Below, one piece after another: positions 51,289 to 60,548 of a stretch of DNA of 64,000 nt. The notes under the pieces are model-generated. The model was not told where the DNA came from and did not search any database. It was given only the letters and a program-made list of their open reading frames with translations. A program made the position numbers and the translations under genes. The stretch's first letter is position 1. Each line of letters begins with the position of its first letter. The stretch spans positions 558,001 through 622,000 of the forward strand of contig NZ_JBHTMY010000002.1 of assembly GCF_042679565.1 (NCBI RefSeq), read 5' to 3'. Source of the stretch: Namhaeicola litoreus (GTDB lineage Bacteria; Bacteroidota; Bacteroidia; Flavobacteriales; Flavobacteriaceae).

Positions 51289-52395
51289 TTGCCCAAAATT
51301 ATTGTTTCTGTATCCAATGATTTAAGTACCGATCAACGTTTAAAAAAAGTATGTGAAACGTTACAAAAGTCTGGTTTTGAAATTGTTTTGGTAGGGCGAA
51401 AACTACCTAATAGTATGGCGCTCGTTAGATCCTATCAGACCATAAGAATAAATAATTTTTTTAACAAGGGATTCCTCTTTTATGCAGAATTTAATTTGCG
51501 CCTTTTTTTTAAGTTGATGAAGCTGAATGGAGATATTTTATTGTCCAATGATCTTGATACACTTTTACCTAATTATATTGTTAGTAAACTAAACACCAAC
51601 AAATTGGTGTATGATAGTCATGAGATATTTACAGAAGTTCCCGAATTGAACAACAGGCCCTTTGTAAAAAGGTTTTGGTTAAAACTTGAGCAAAGACTTT
51701 TGCCTCGTTTGACGTTCATGTACACTGTAAATAGTCAGTTAGCTCATTATTTTAGCAATAAGTACCATATTCCTGTTGATATAGTTTTAAATGTCCCCAA
51801 TAGAATCGATCAAATTCATTCGGACCAATCCTTTGTAGACAAGGTGAAAGCCGGAAAAAAAATGCTGATTATTCAAGGAAGAGGCCTAAATATAGACCGT
51901 GGATTGGAAGAATCTGTCTTAATGATGAAATACCTGGATGGTTGCATCCTGTATATCATAGGAGATGGCGACGTTATTTCGAAAATCAGAAAAATGATAA
52001 AAGATCAAGAACTTCAAGATAAGGTGATCTTACTCCCAACGATGAATTACGATGAACTTATAAAATACACATCCATCGCTGATTTAGGATTAACCTTAGA
52101 CAAACCCACATGCCTCAATTATGAATGGAGTTTACCCAATAAACTTTTTGATTATATACAATGTAGAGTTCCCATACTTGCATCTAACAGAAAATTGGTA
52201 TCAGAAATTGTTCTAAAACATGATATTGGCATGGTAGTAAATTCTTTTGATCCGGAATACCTTTCCACACAAGTTTCACATATATTTGCCAACGAAAAAC
52301 TATCCCAACAATGGCGTGCAAATCTTGAAAAGATAGCACCAAATTACACTTGGGAAAATCAAGAAAAAAAACTGGTTCAAATTTTTACATCGTGA
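51289..52395 (+). CDS. Glycosyltransferase, GT4-like
   Basis: A 368-residue cytoplasmic glycosyltransferase of the GT-B fold. It begins PKIIVSVSNDLSTDQRLKKV, typical of the nucleotide-free N domain, and the C domain contains IIQGRGLNIDRGLEESVLMM and YEWSLPNKLFDYIQCRVPIL, with a donor-binding Glu-like position in LPNKLFDY. The start must be the TTG at 51289: the only preceding in-frame codons before the stop at 51274 are not start codons, and the first internal ATG would remove 42 residues. It overlaps the next gene by 4 bp. Sugar donor unknown; context suggests surface polysaccharide. Confidence 0.83.
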   Translation: MPKIIVSVSNDLSTDQRLKKVCETLQKSGFEIVLVGRKLPNSMALVRSYQTIRINNFFNKGFLFYAEFNLRLFFKLMKLNGDILLSNDLDTLLPNYIVSKLNTNKLVYDSHEIFTEVPELNNRPFVKRFWLKLEQRLLPRLTFMYTVNSQLAHYFSNKYHIPVDIVLNVPNRIDQIHSDQSFVDKVKAGKKMLIIQGRGLNIDRGLEESVLMMKYLDGCILYIIGDGDVISKIRKMIKDQELQDKVILLPTMNYDELIKYTSIADLGLTLDKPTCLNYEWSLPNKLFDYIQCRVPILASNRKLVSEIVLKHDIGMVVNSFDPEYLSTQVSHIFANEKLSQQWRANLEKIAPNYTWENQEKKLVQIFTS

Positions 52396-53501
52396 AAACG
52401 CTACATATCGTCTCATTCGAAGTGCCTTATCCCCCAAACTATGGCGGTGTGGTCGATATTTTTTATAAAATCAAAGCATTACGAGAACTTGGTGTAGATA
52501 TTTATCTACATGCATTCGAAAGTAGAAACTTAAAAAATAAGGATATTGAGGCCTATTGTAAAGAAGTTTTCTATTACGAACGTCAAAATACTGCCTTAAA
52601 AACTCTCTCTTTAAGACCTTTTATTGTTTCTTCAAGATCGAATAAAACCTTAGTGAAGAATTTAGAGATGATCAATGCCCCTATTTTATTTGAAGGATTA
52701 CACACAACATATCCTTTGGTAAAAAGTTCGTTCAAAGACAGAAAAATTCTCATCAGAACACACAATATTGAACACCATTATTACCAGGGATTGGTTAAAA
52801 ATGAAACCAATATTTTTACAAGAGCATTTTTCTATGTAGAAGCGCTAAAGCTGCAATATTTTGAGAGGATTCTAAAAAAAGCAAATCATATCCTGACGAT
52901 TTCTAAGGCCGACGAGCAATATTTTCGTCAAAAATTTGGAGATTCTGTCTCGTTTCTCCCACCATTTCATCCAAATAAAAGTGTAAGCCATCCTTCAAAA
53001 AAAGGTTATTTCGCTTTATTTCATGGCGATTTTAGAATTGCCGAAAACCAAAGATCAATTAGCTATTTATATGAAATTTTCAAAAAAGTAGATTACCCAT
53101 TGGTTATTGCGGGTGATTTAGACTACTCACCTATTGATATTAAAACTTCAACAAATAAAAAGATTTCTTTCATTCAATTAGAAAATGAAGATCAGCTAAA
53201 AGAATTATTAAAGCGCGCTCATGTAAATATTTTTCCTGCCTTTCAAAAAGCAGGCATTAAATTAAAGCTTATCAACGCGCTATTTTTAAGCCGTTTTTGC
53301 CTCTGTCATCCAAATATAGTCGAGGGAACAGGATTAGAAAATCTTTGTCAAATTGCAAATAACAAATCTGAATTTATCAAACAGATGTACAGGTTAATCG
53401 ACGAAGAATACACTGAAGAAGAAGTACAAAAAAGAGAAGAAACTTTAAGAGAATACAATTGCCAAAATAACGCCCAACGCCTTATTGATTTAATTGCTTA
53501 A
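52392..53501 (+). CDS. Glycosyltransferase-like protein, second gene of the pair
   Basis: A 369-residue GT-B-like protein beginning KTLHIVSFEVPYPPNYGGVVD, a typical GT4 N-terminal loop for acceptor binding. A central linker (RTHNIEHHYYQGLVKNE) and a C domain (YFALFHGDFRIAENQRSISYLYE) follow. The start is GTG at 52392, overlapping the previous stop as GTGA; an ATG at 52350 in the same frame would overlap the upstream gene by 46 bp and is less likely. Its stop overlaps that of the convergent ftsE-like gene (TTAA), so no terminator separates them. Donor and acceptor unknown. Confidence 0.8.
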   Translation: MKTLHIVSFEVPYPPNYGGVVDIFYKIKALRELGVDIYLHAFESRNLKNKDIEAYCKEVFYYERQNTALKTLSLRPFIVSSRSNKTLVKNLEMINAPILFEGLHTTYPLVKSSFKDRKILIRTHNIEHHYYQGLVKNETNIFTRAFFYVEALKLQYFERILKKANHILTISKADEQYFRQKFGDSVSFLPPFHPNKSVSHPSKKGYFALFHGDFRIAENQRSISYLYEIFKKVDYPLVIAGDLDYSPIDIKTSTNKKISFIQLENEDQLKELLKRAHVNIFPAFQKAGIKLKLINALFLSRFCLCHPNIVEGTGLENLCQIANNKSEFIKQMYRLIDEEYTEEEVQKREETLREYNCQNNAQRLIDLIA

Positions 53502-54157
53502 ACCACTTCAAAAACAATTCCTCCTTCACATTTGATTGTTTTATGTGGAAATTTTAAAATCAGCGCATAATCATGCGTAGCCATTAGGATAGTTATTCCT
53601 TGTTTGTTTATTTCTTCCAACACATGCATGATTTCTATAGATGTTTTTGGATCTAAATTACCAGTAGGCTCATCGGCCAATATCATTTCAGGATTATTCA
53701 ATAAAGCCCTCGCTATAGCCACTCTTTGTTGCTCTCCCCCAGAAAGTTGAAAAGGCATTTTAAAACCTTTCGATTTCATATCTACCTTTTCTAAAACAGC
53801 GTTGATTTTTAAATCCATTTCGCCTTTATTCTTCCATCCCGTTGCTTTGAGTACAAAAAGTAAATTATCATATACCGTTCTGTCATTTAGCAAATTAAAA
53901 TCCTGAAAAACAATGCCAATCTTCCTTCTCAAAAACGGAATATCTTTTTCTCTAAGCTTTTTTAAATCAAATCCAACAATAGAGCCTGTTCCCTGTTGCA
54001 AGGGCAAATCGCCATAAAGCGTTTTCATTAAGCTGCTTTTTCCACTTCCCGTTTTCCCAATTAAATAGTTAAAGTCGCCTTTCTTAATAAACAGATTGAT
54101 GTTAGAAAGGATCAAATTTTCTCGTTGAAAAATAGAAACCTCATTGAGCTGTACCAT
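53498..54157 (-). CDS. ftsE: FtsE-like ABC transporter ATP-binding protein
   Basis: A 219-residue ATPase. Walker A GKTGSGKSS (about 34-42), Q loop FQDFNLL, signature LSGGEQQRVAIARALL (about 143-158), Walker B ILADEPTGNLD and switch His in ATHDYAL are all intact. It resembles FtsE, which with the membrane protein FtsX controls septal peptidoglycan hydrolases. No ftsX is adjacent, as is common in Bacteroidota where ftsX lies elsewhere. LolD-type or other MacB-like partners are less likely alternatives. Confidence 0.82.
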   Translation of the reverse strand: MVQLNEVSIFQRENLILSNINLFIKKGDFNYLIGKTGSGKSSLMKTLYGDLPLQQGTGSIVGFDLKKLREKDIPFLRRKIGIVFQDFNLLNDRTVYDNLLFVLKATGWKNKGEMDLKINAVLEKVDMKSKGFKMPFQLSGGEQQRVAIARALLNNPEMILADEPTGNLDPKTSIEIMHVLEEINKQGITILMATHDYALILKFPHKTIKCEGGIVFEVV

Positions 54158-54180
54158 AAAGAATTGATTAATTGTGCATG

Positions 54181-54188
54181 CAAACTTA
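54181..54188 (-). promoter_or_regulatory. -7 promoter box of ftsE
   Basis: TAAGTTTG on the minus strand matches TAnnTTTG exactly, 23 bp before the ATG at 54157. No TTTG at the -33 position. Confidence 0.5.
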
Positions 54189-54330
54189 CAGTTAAAATTT
54201 TAGATTTTAAAGGTCAACTTCGTCAAAAAAAGTCAAAAAAATCGCAAAAATTCAATCCTTTTATTTGATAAATTATGATTAGTTTAACTAATTAATTAGT
54301 TCATTTAAAGCCGACCTTTGGTTTAATTTT

Positions 54331-54338
54331 TATCTTTG
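54331..54338 (+). promoter_or_regulatory. -7 promoter box of the thioredoxin-like lipoprotein gene
   Basis: TATCTTTG matches TAnnTTTG exactly, 17 bp before the ATG at 54356; a TTTG at 54317-54320 is too close to be a proper -33 element. Confidence 0.5.
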
Positions 54339-54355
54339 ACTGTTAAAAAAAAATC

Positions 54356-55582
54356 ATGCTCAAAAAAATACTTATTATAATTTTTCTTGTTACAACCTTG
54401 AGCAGCTGTAAAAAAGAAACTCCTCCAACCATTCTTAAAACAGGGGTTTGGAGAGGGAATCTCAAGATTCAAGGACAAGATTTACCATTTAATTTTGAAG
54501 TAAACAAAGACCGTGATCGGTTTGAAATTGATTTAATAAATGGCGACGAAAGGCTTTCTATTGATAAGGTGTACTTATTTGGTGATAGTTTGGCCTTTAA
54601 TCTTCATATTTTCGATATAGAAATCAGAGCAAAAATCAAAAACGACAGCCTTATCGGGACATACACAAAAAATTATGCAGAAGGTTATGTCTTACCTTTT
54701 TATGCTGTACATGGCAAAAATGGGAGATTTGACAATATGAAAGCCCACCATCGATTTGATGGAAAATGGGAAACCTATTTTATGAATGCCGATGGTAAAA
54801 AAACCTTGAGTATTGGTGTGTTTCAATCTAAAGATTCTGTTTTAACGGGCACCTTTCTCAACACCACAGGAGATTATCGTTATTTAGATGGTTACACTTC
54901 TCTGGACACGATGTATTTATATTCTTTTGACGGAAATCACTTGTATAAATTTAAGGGTGTTTTGGAAAACGAAAGTATCATCAATGGTACATTTTGGTCT
55001 GGTAAAACCGGATACAAGAATTTTGTTTCAAAAAGAAATGACTCCATTGAATTACCCGATCCTCATAGTCTTACCTATTTAAAAGAAGGGTATGATAAAG
55101 TCTCTTTTAGTTTTAAGAATGTTGATGGGAAAGAGGTGAGTATAGACGATCCTGCTTTCAAAAACAAAGTAGTTGTTTTACAAATTTTAGGTACCTGGTG
55201 CCCCAATTGTATGGATGAAACGAGGTTTTTAGCAGATTGGTATAAAAAAAATAAGGACCGTGGCGTAGAAATCATTGGTTTGGCGTATGAAATTAAACCA
55301 GAATTTACTTATGCCAAGGATCGAATAAAAACAATGAAGACCCAAATGCGTGTAGACTATGAAGTTTTAGTTGCTGGCCTGTCCACAACAAAGTCCGCCT
55401 CAGAATCCTTGCCCATGCTCAACGAAGTTATTTCTTTTCCAACAACCATTATCATTGATAAATTTGGCAAAGTCAGACAGATACACACAGGATTTTCAGG
55501 TCCTGCAACCGGCGAATACTACGACCAATATGTAAAAGATTTCAACCAGTTAATGGATGAGCTCCTGGAAGAAACCATTTAA
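54356..55582 (+). CDS. TlpA-like thioredoxin-fold lipoprotein
   Basis: A 408-residue lipoprotein (lipobox cysteine C18, LSSCKK). Residues about 30-235 form a beta-rich domain with repeated GTF/GTY strands (SLIGTYTKNY, VLTGTFLNTTG, IINGTFWSGK). Residues about 245-400 are a thioredoxin domain with active site C282-P-N-C285 (GTWCPNC) and cis-Pro region SFPTTIIIDKFG. It is probably a periplasmic thiol reductase or peroxiredoxin-family protein on a membrane; DUF4369-type N domains occur in related proteins. The gene stands alone with its own promoter. Confidence 0.86.
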   Translation: MLKKILIIIFLVTTLSSCKKETPPTILKTGVWRGNLKIQGQDLPFNFEVNKDRDRFEIDLINGDERLSIDKVYLFGDSLAFNLHIFDIEIRAKIKNDSLIGTYTKNYAEGYVLPFYAVHGKNGRFDNMKAHHRFDGKWETYFMNADGKKTLSIGVFQSKDSVLTGTFLNTTGDYRYLDGYTSLDTMYLYSFDGNHLYKFKGVLENESIINGTFWSGKTGYKNFVSKRNDSIELPDPHSLTYLKEGYDKVSFSFKNVDGKEVSIDDPAFKNKVVVLQILGTWCPNCMDETRFLADWYKKNKDRGVEIIGLAYEIKPEFTYAKDRIKTMKTQMRVDYEVLVAGLSTTKSASESLPMLNEVISFPTTIIIDKFGKVRQIHTGFSGPATGEYYDQYVKDFNQLMDELLEETI

Positions 55583-55669
55583 TTGGCAATACTTTTCAAC
55601 AATTGCAACGACTATTCAACAATTTCTAATTTTAATACTTTTCCCTCGTTCATTTAGTAAATAGACTCT

Positions 55670-55677
55670 TAATTTTG
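55670..55677 (+). promoter_or_regulatory. -7 promoter box of the large TPR gene
   Basis: TAATTTTG matches TAnnTTTG exactly. It covers the upstream in-frame TTG at 55675, so the real start is the ATG at 55693, with a leader of only about 10 nt. Confidence 0.5.
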
Positions 55678-55692
55678 GTAAAAATTTCACTC

Positions 55693-58600
55693 ATGCCTTT
55701 GCTACAAAAAACTGTTTTTTGGTTTGTTTTTTTGATCACTACTTTTGTGGTGGCTCAAAAATCTGAAATTTACACAGATGAACTCGCTCCTTACAATCAC
55801 GCCGTTCAATTGTACCAAAACAAAGATTATTATGCGGCGCAGTTGCTCTTTAAAAACCTCAAAAATACTTTTGATGATTCATCAGAGCTAAAAGCGAGAT
55901 GTTATTACTACGAAGCCTTTTGCTCCATTAAAACTGGTTACGATGACGGAGAAGCCTTGATGAAAGCATTTGTAGATAGATTTCCAACCAGCACCAAAAG
56001 AAACCATGCATTCCTGGAAGTGGGCGATTACTATTTTGCAAATGCCAATTATCCCTACGCACTGAAATGGTATTCGAGGGTAAATGAAAAGAATCTTTAT
56101 CCTGAACAAAAAGAAGATTTTCAATTCCGTTTTGCTTATGGTCTTTTTGCAACTAGAAATTATGAGAAATCCAAAAGCTATTTCTCACCTCTACTCAATT
56201 CGCCCAAGTACGGTTCAGATGCCAAATATTATTATGGATATATGGCCTACCGAGATGACGATTACGTAAATGCAGACAAATATCTAAGTCAGGCAGCCGA
56301 AGATAAAAAAGATAAAGACATACCTTATTTCATGGCCAATATTAAATTCAAAACAGGCAAATTTGAAGAAGCGATAGAATTGGGCGTACCTCTTTACACA
56401 GAATCAAACGGAATTCAAAAATCTGAGCTGGCTAAGATCATCGGTGAAAGCTATTTTAATTTAGAAGTTTACGACAAAGCAATTCCTTATCTAGAGAGTT
56501 ATGAAGGCAAAAAAGGCAGATTAAACAATACCGATTACTATCTGCTCGGTTATGCTTATTACAAACAAAAGGACTACAACACAGCCATCTCTTATTTCAA
56601 TAAAATCATTGATGGTAATAATTCTGTTTCTCAAAATGCCTATTACCATTTAGGGGAATGTTATTTGCGGGCAGAAAGTAAACCTGAAGCATTAAATGCC
56701 TTCAGAAATGCCTCTCAAATGGATTTTGATAAAACCATTCAGCAGGACGCAGCACTTAACTATGCTAAACTGAGTTATGATATAGGAAATCCTTATCAAA
56801 GTGTTGCCAAAGTGATTCAGGATTATTTGAATAAATATCCGACTGATGCCAATAAAGACGAATTGAATAGTTTGATCGTCAATTCTTATATTTCCTCCAA
56901 AGATTATCAAGGAGCACTTAATTTTCTGGAAGATAATCCGGAATCAGAGGATTTTTTAAAAGTGGCTTATTTAAGAGGAACTCAATTATTCAAACAAGAA
57001 AATTATAGTCAGGCAAAACAACTTTTTGAAATGGCGCAGAAAAAGGATAATCCTTTTTTGCCAGAGACTATATTTTGGCATGCAGAAAGCGATTTTAGAT
57101 TGGGCAATTATGAAAAAGCACTGGAAGGTTTTGAAAAATTCGAACTTAATCCTGACGCCGCAAAAACAACTGAATATAAATTAATTAATTACCACAAAGC
57201 ATACGCCTATTTTAATTTGAAAGATTACAACCAGGCCGGAGGACATTTTGATAAATTCATCGAATCTAACCCTAAAAATAGTGAATTATTAAGTGATGCC
57301 TATCTGCGCTTGGGTGATTGCTATTTTAGTATGAGCAATTACTACAAAGCGTTAAAACCCTATCAACTTGCAGTTGCAGAGAACAATCAGGATGCCGATA
57401 AAGCTTCTTTCAAAATTGCGATGTCACAGGGTTTAATGGGTGAAAACAAGCAAAAAATTGACGAATTAAACAATTTATTAAATACCTATTTAAGATCTCC
57501 TTTACGAGACGATGCACTCTTTGAATTAGGCAATACCTATACATCTATCAATCAAAATAGCAAAGCCATCGAAGCCTATGACGATCTTATCAAGCAATTC
57601 CCTAATTCCAATTTAGTTTCAAAAAGTATGGTGAAGCAGGGATTGATCTATTACAATACAGATCAAAACGACCTGGCATTAGCGAAATATAAAAAGGTAG
57701 TTCAAGATTTTCCCAATACTCCTGAAGCCCGAGAAGCCATTACCAACGCAAGACAAGTTTATGTTGATTTGGGTAGAGTATCGGAATATGAAAAATTAAT
57801 AAAAGGAATCGATTATATTGATGTTTCCAGCAGCGATATTGAAAACACACTTTACGAATCTGCCGAGAAACAGTTAGTATCTAACAATACAAAAAAAGCA
57901 ATTCAAGGCTTTGAAGATTATCTAAAACGCTTCCCAAAAGGTCAATATGCCTTGCCTGCTCATTACAATTTGGCCAATATTTATGAAAAAGAAGGGGATA
58001 AAAAGAAAGCGATATCTCATTTTACCATACTCGTGCAAGGGGCTGCTTCCGATTATTCTGAAAATGCACTTTTGCGTTTATCCGAAATCTATTTAAAAGA
58101 TAATAATTTTAATGAAGCCATGCCCTTGTTACAAAGACTGGAAAAAGAAGGGTCTACCACAACAAATATTGATTTTGCGAAAAGTAATTTGATGAAAGGA
58201 AATTATGCCCTGAACAATTATGATGAAGCATTAAACTATGCAAATGCCATTCTTGAAAATCCTGAATTAGATCCAAAAATTAAATCGGATGCCGAAATTA
58301 TCATCGCAAGATCTGCCTTTAAATCTGGCGATTTTATAACTGCCCAAGATGCTTTTAAACGCGTTGAGGAGACCGCAACAGGCGAATTGAAAGCAGAAGC
58401 AATCTACTACGATGGTTACTTTTTACATCAAGAAGGGAACTATAAAAACTCGAATCAAGTCATACAAAAACTCGCTTCAGAATATGCTAGTTATAAATAT
58501 TGGGGTGCTAAAGGTCTGGTCATCATGGCAAAGAATTTTTATGCTCTAGAAGATTTATATCAAGCTACCTACATCTTAGAAAGTGTGATCAAAAATTTCT

Positions 58601-58698
58601 CCAATTTCACAGATGTAACAGAAGAAGCAAAAGTTGAACTTCAAAAAATTAAAACTGAGGCAAAAAAAACAAATGAATCCGTTATTCAAAATAATTAA
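55693..58698 (+). CDS. Large exported tetratricopeptide-repeat protein
   Basis: A 1001-residue protein with a signal peptide (ending near FVVAQKSE). Nearly the whole length is TPR-like helical repeats, for example NHAFLEVGDYYFANANYPYA, TDYYLLGYAYYKQKDYNTAI, SDAYLRLGDCYFSMSNYYKA and LPAHYNLANIYEKEGDKKKA, many with the G-x-x-Y/F and A/P pattern of the motif; I see well over fifteen units. It is a large scaffold in the periplasm or outer membrane, perhaps for machinery assembly. A beta-barrel gene follows after 10 bp and may encode its partner. Function unknown; the length recalls gliding/secretion TPR proteins but no specific match is claimed. Confidence 0.85.
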   Translation: MPLLQKTVFWFVFLITTFVVAQKSEIYTDELAPYNHAVQLYQNKDYYAAQLLFKNLKNTFDDSSELKARCYYYEAFCSIKTGYDDGEALMKAFVDRFPTSTKRNHAFLEVGDYYFANANYPYALKWYSRVNEKNLYPEQKEDFQFRFAYGLFATRNYEKSKSYFSPLLNSPKYGSDAKYYYGYMAYRDDDYVNADKYLSQAAEDKKDKDIPYFMANIKFKTGKFEEAIELGVPLYTESNGIQKSELAKIIGESYFNLEVYDKAIPYLESYEGKKGRLNNTDYYLLGYAYYKQKDYNTAISYFNKIIDGNNSVSQNAYYHLGECYLRAESKPEALNAFRNASQMDFDKTIQQDAALNYAKLSYDIGNPYQSVAKVIQDYLNKYPTDANKDELNSLIVNSYISSKDYQGALNFLEDNPESEDFLKVAYLRGTQLFKQENYSQAKQLFEMAQKKDNPFLPETIFWHAESDFRLGNYEKALEGFEKFELNPDAAKTTEYKLINYHKAYAYFNLKDYNQAGGHFDKFIESNPKNSELLSDAYLRLGDCYFSMSNYYKALKPYQLAVAENNQDADKASFKIAMSQGLMGENKQKIDELNNLLNTYLRSPLRDDALFELGNTYTSINQNSKAIEAYDDLIKQFPNSNLVSKSMVKQGLIYYNTDQNDLALAKYKKVVQDFPNTPEAREAITNARQVYVDLGRVSEYEKLIKGIDYIDVSSSDIENTLYESAEKQLVSNNTKKAIQGFEDYLKRFPKGQYALPAHYNLANIYEKEGDKKKAISHFTILVQGAASDYSENALLRLSEIYLKDNNFNEAMPLLQRLEKEGSTTTNIDFAKSNLMKGNYALNNYDEALNYANAILENPELDPKIKSDAEIIIARSAFKSGDFITAQDAFKRVEETATGELKAEAIYYDGYFLHQEGNYKNSNQVIQKLASEYASYKYWGAKGLVIMAKNFYALEDLYQATYILESVIKNFSNFTDVTEEAKVELQKIKTEAKKTNESVIQNN

Positions 58699-58708
58699 TC
58701 AAATTTTC

Positions 58709-60454
58709 ATGAAAAAGCAACTGTTCTTTTTGTTTTTACTTAGTATTTACGGAGTAGCTTTTTCTCAAAAAAAAGACACGCTAAAGACAGAGGTGGTAAG
58801 GGTTGTTAAACCTTTTGCCCCCACCGTAGGAGATGCAGATAAAATTAAACAGGAACCCAAGATTGACTCAATTGCCATCGATCAAAAAAAAGAAGTTAAA
58901 TACAACTTCAATTCTGTTCCTGTTGCTTCAACTTTTATCCCTGAAAAAGGAGCTGCCAGATCCATCGCTAGAACGCCTAAAGAAAGGTTTTATAACAATT
59001 ATGTTTCTTTAGGTTTTGGCAATTACCTCACGCCATACGCAGAAATATTTGCACATAGCAACATAACTAAATCAAGTGATTTTGGCGGTTTATTAAAGTA
59101 TCAGGCATCATTTGGCGACATCGATGGAGTTGAACTTTCAAGTGGATATACAGATTTAACCGCCGATCTTTTTTACAAACAAACTGAGCGGTATTTTGAC
59201 TGGCAGGTTTTAGCCGGAATCAAAAGTGAAACAATGAACTGGTATGGTTTGTCTGATGAAATAAACTTTACATCGAATACCATTAATTCGATCGATCCCA
59301 AACAATCTTATGGCACTATTTATTTGGGCGGTGAAGTAAATTTTGAAGAGGCTTTGGTACACAACGGATCCTTAAAAATCATAAATTTTATAGATGATTT
59401 TAACAGTTCTGAGTTCTATGTAAATACCAACGCGAATATAGAATTCCCCGTTTGGGAATTGTTGATGAACAGTTTTATAACACTCGAATATGTAAGAGGT
59501 AGTTTTGAAGAAGACTTCCAAAATGAAGCTATCAATTACAATTATTTTAACCTTGGTTTTAGTCCGAATTTCTCGTTTTACAATGAATATCTTTCCTTGA
59601 ATGTAGGTGCAAACTTATGGTATAGCATGACAAATAACCGCGATGAATCAAGTAAATTTTATGCCTTTCCCAATGTAACCGCATCTTACTCAGTAACCGA
59701 GGATAATTTAATTGCCTATGCAGGAGTAACGGGTGATCTGCAACAAAATACTTATCGAGATTTTGTCGATGAAAATCCATTTGTCTCGCCTACTTTACAG
59801 ATTCAGAGAACAAGCCAACCATATTTTGGCTACCTAGGCGCCAAAGGAAAAATTTTATCTGATTTGAGCTTTAATGTAAAAGCAGGTTATGGCAGCGAAA
59901 AAGATAAGCCGCTATTCAAACTAAATACAGCAAAAACAAACGGAAATATTGCCTTAGATGACGGCTATTCGGCTGGAAATTCTTTTAAAGTTGTCTATGA
60001 CGACGTAAATACCATTCATTTATTTGGTGAAGTGATTTATGATTTCGATAATCATTTTAAAATAGGAGGTAATTTTGAGTTCAATAGCTACGATACTGAT
60101 TTAGAAGAATCCGCTTGGAATTTACCCATGTTCAAAGCCGCTATTATTTCAAAATACCTCAGAAAGAAATGGTATGCAGGAGCCGAACTTTATTTTCATA
60201 GCGACAGGAAAGATGAATTAATTATCGATGATGCGATTGTTACCCTGCCAACAGGATTACAACGAGTGACGCCAATAACCAACAGCGCCTTTGTCGATCT
60301 TAACTTTAATGCAGGTTATTATTTTAATGACCGTTGGTCTACTTTCCTTAAACTAAATAATGTTTTGAACCAGAATTATCAAGACTTTACAAATTTTGAG
60401 GTGCAAGGATTTCAAGTTTTAGGTGGGTTTACTTACCGCTTTGATTTTGATTAA
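58709..60454 (+). CDS. Outer-membrane beta-barrel protein, TonB-receptor-like without a plug
   Basis: A 581-residue protein starting with a signal peptide (MKKQLFFLFLLSIYGVAFSQ). A short periplasmic N-terminal stretch with VVRVVKPFAPTVGDADKIKQ and a proline-rich segment is followed by about 480 residues of alternating beta strands ending in GGFTYRFDFD, as in TonB-dependent receptor barrels. No plug domain is seen. Upstream in-frame ATGs at 58634 and 58673 overlap the TPR gene and would hide the signal peptide, so I use 58709. It is translated 10 bp after the TPR gene and probably works with it. Confidence 0.78.
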   Translation: MKKQLFFLFLLSIYGVAFSQKKDTLKTEVVRVVKPFAPTVGDADKIKQEPKIDSIAIDQKKEVKYNFNSVPVASTFIPEKGAARSIARTPKERFYNNYVSLGFGNYLTPYAEIFAHSNITKSSDFGGLLKYQASFGDIDGVELSSGYTDLTADLFYKQTERYFDWQVLAGIKSETMNWYGLSDEINFTSNTINSIDPKQSYGTIYLGGEVNFEEALVHNGSLKIINFIDDFNSSEFYVNTNANIEFPVWELLMNSFITLEYVRGSFEEDFQNEAINYNYFNLGFSPNFSFYNEYLSLNVGANLWYSMTNNRDESSKFYAFPNVTASYSVTEDNLIAYAGVTGDLQQNTYRDFVDENPFVSPTLQIQRTSQPYFGYLGAKGKILSDLSFNVKAGYGSEKDKPLFKLNTAKTNGNIALDDGYSAGNSFKVVYDDVNTIHLFGEVIYDFDNHFKIGGNFEFNSYDTDLEESAWNLPMFKAAIISKYLRKKWYAGAELYFHSDRKDELIIDDAIVTLPTGLQRVTPITNSAFVDLNFNAGYYFNDRWSTFLKLNNVLNQNYQDFTNFEVQGFQVLGGFTYRFDFD

Positions 60455-60491
60455 ATTTTAATTTTCGATGAAGTACTTATTATAAATGTTT

Positions 60492-60511
60492 TTTTGATAA
60501 TTACATCAAAA
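60492..60511. promoter_or_regulatory. Perfect 7-bp inverted repeat upstream of the ThuA gene
   Basis: TTTTGAT and ATCAAAA flank AATTAC, 37 bp before the ThuA ATG. A TTTG inside the repeat lies 19 bp before TACTTTAC, a poor -7 match. The symmetry suggests a repressor or activator site. Confidence 0.35.
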
Positions 60512-60548
60512 TCATTACTTTACTGCTCGAATTGTTCAACCGATTGTT

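Noticed and set aside
52350..52391. Upstream ATG start for the second glycosyltransferase
   Set aside because: It would overlap the first glycosyltransferase gene by 46 bp and add a basic stretch unlike GT4 N termini; GTG at 52392 gives the usual start and a 4-bp overlap.
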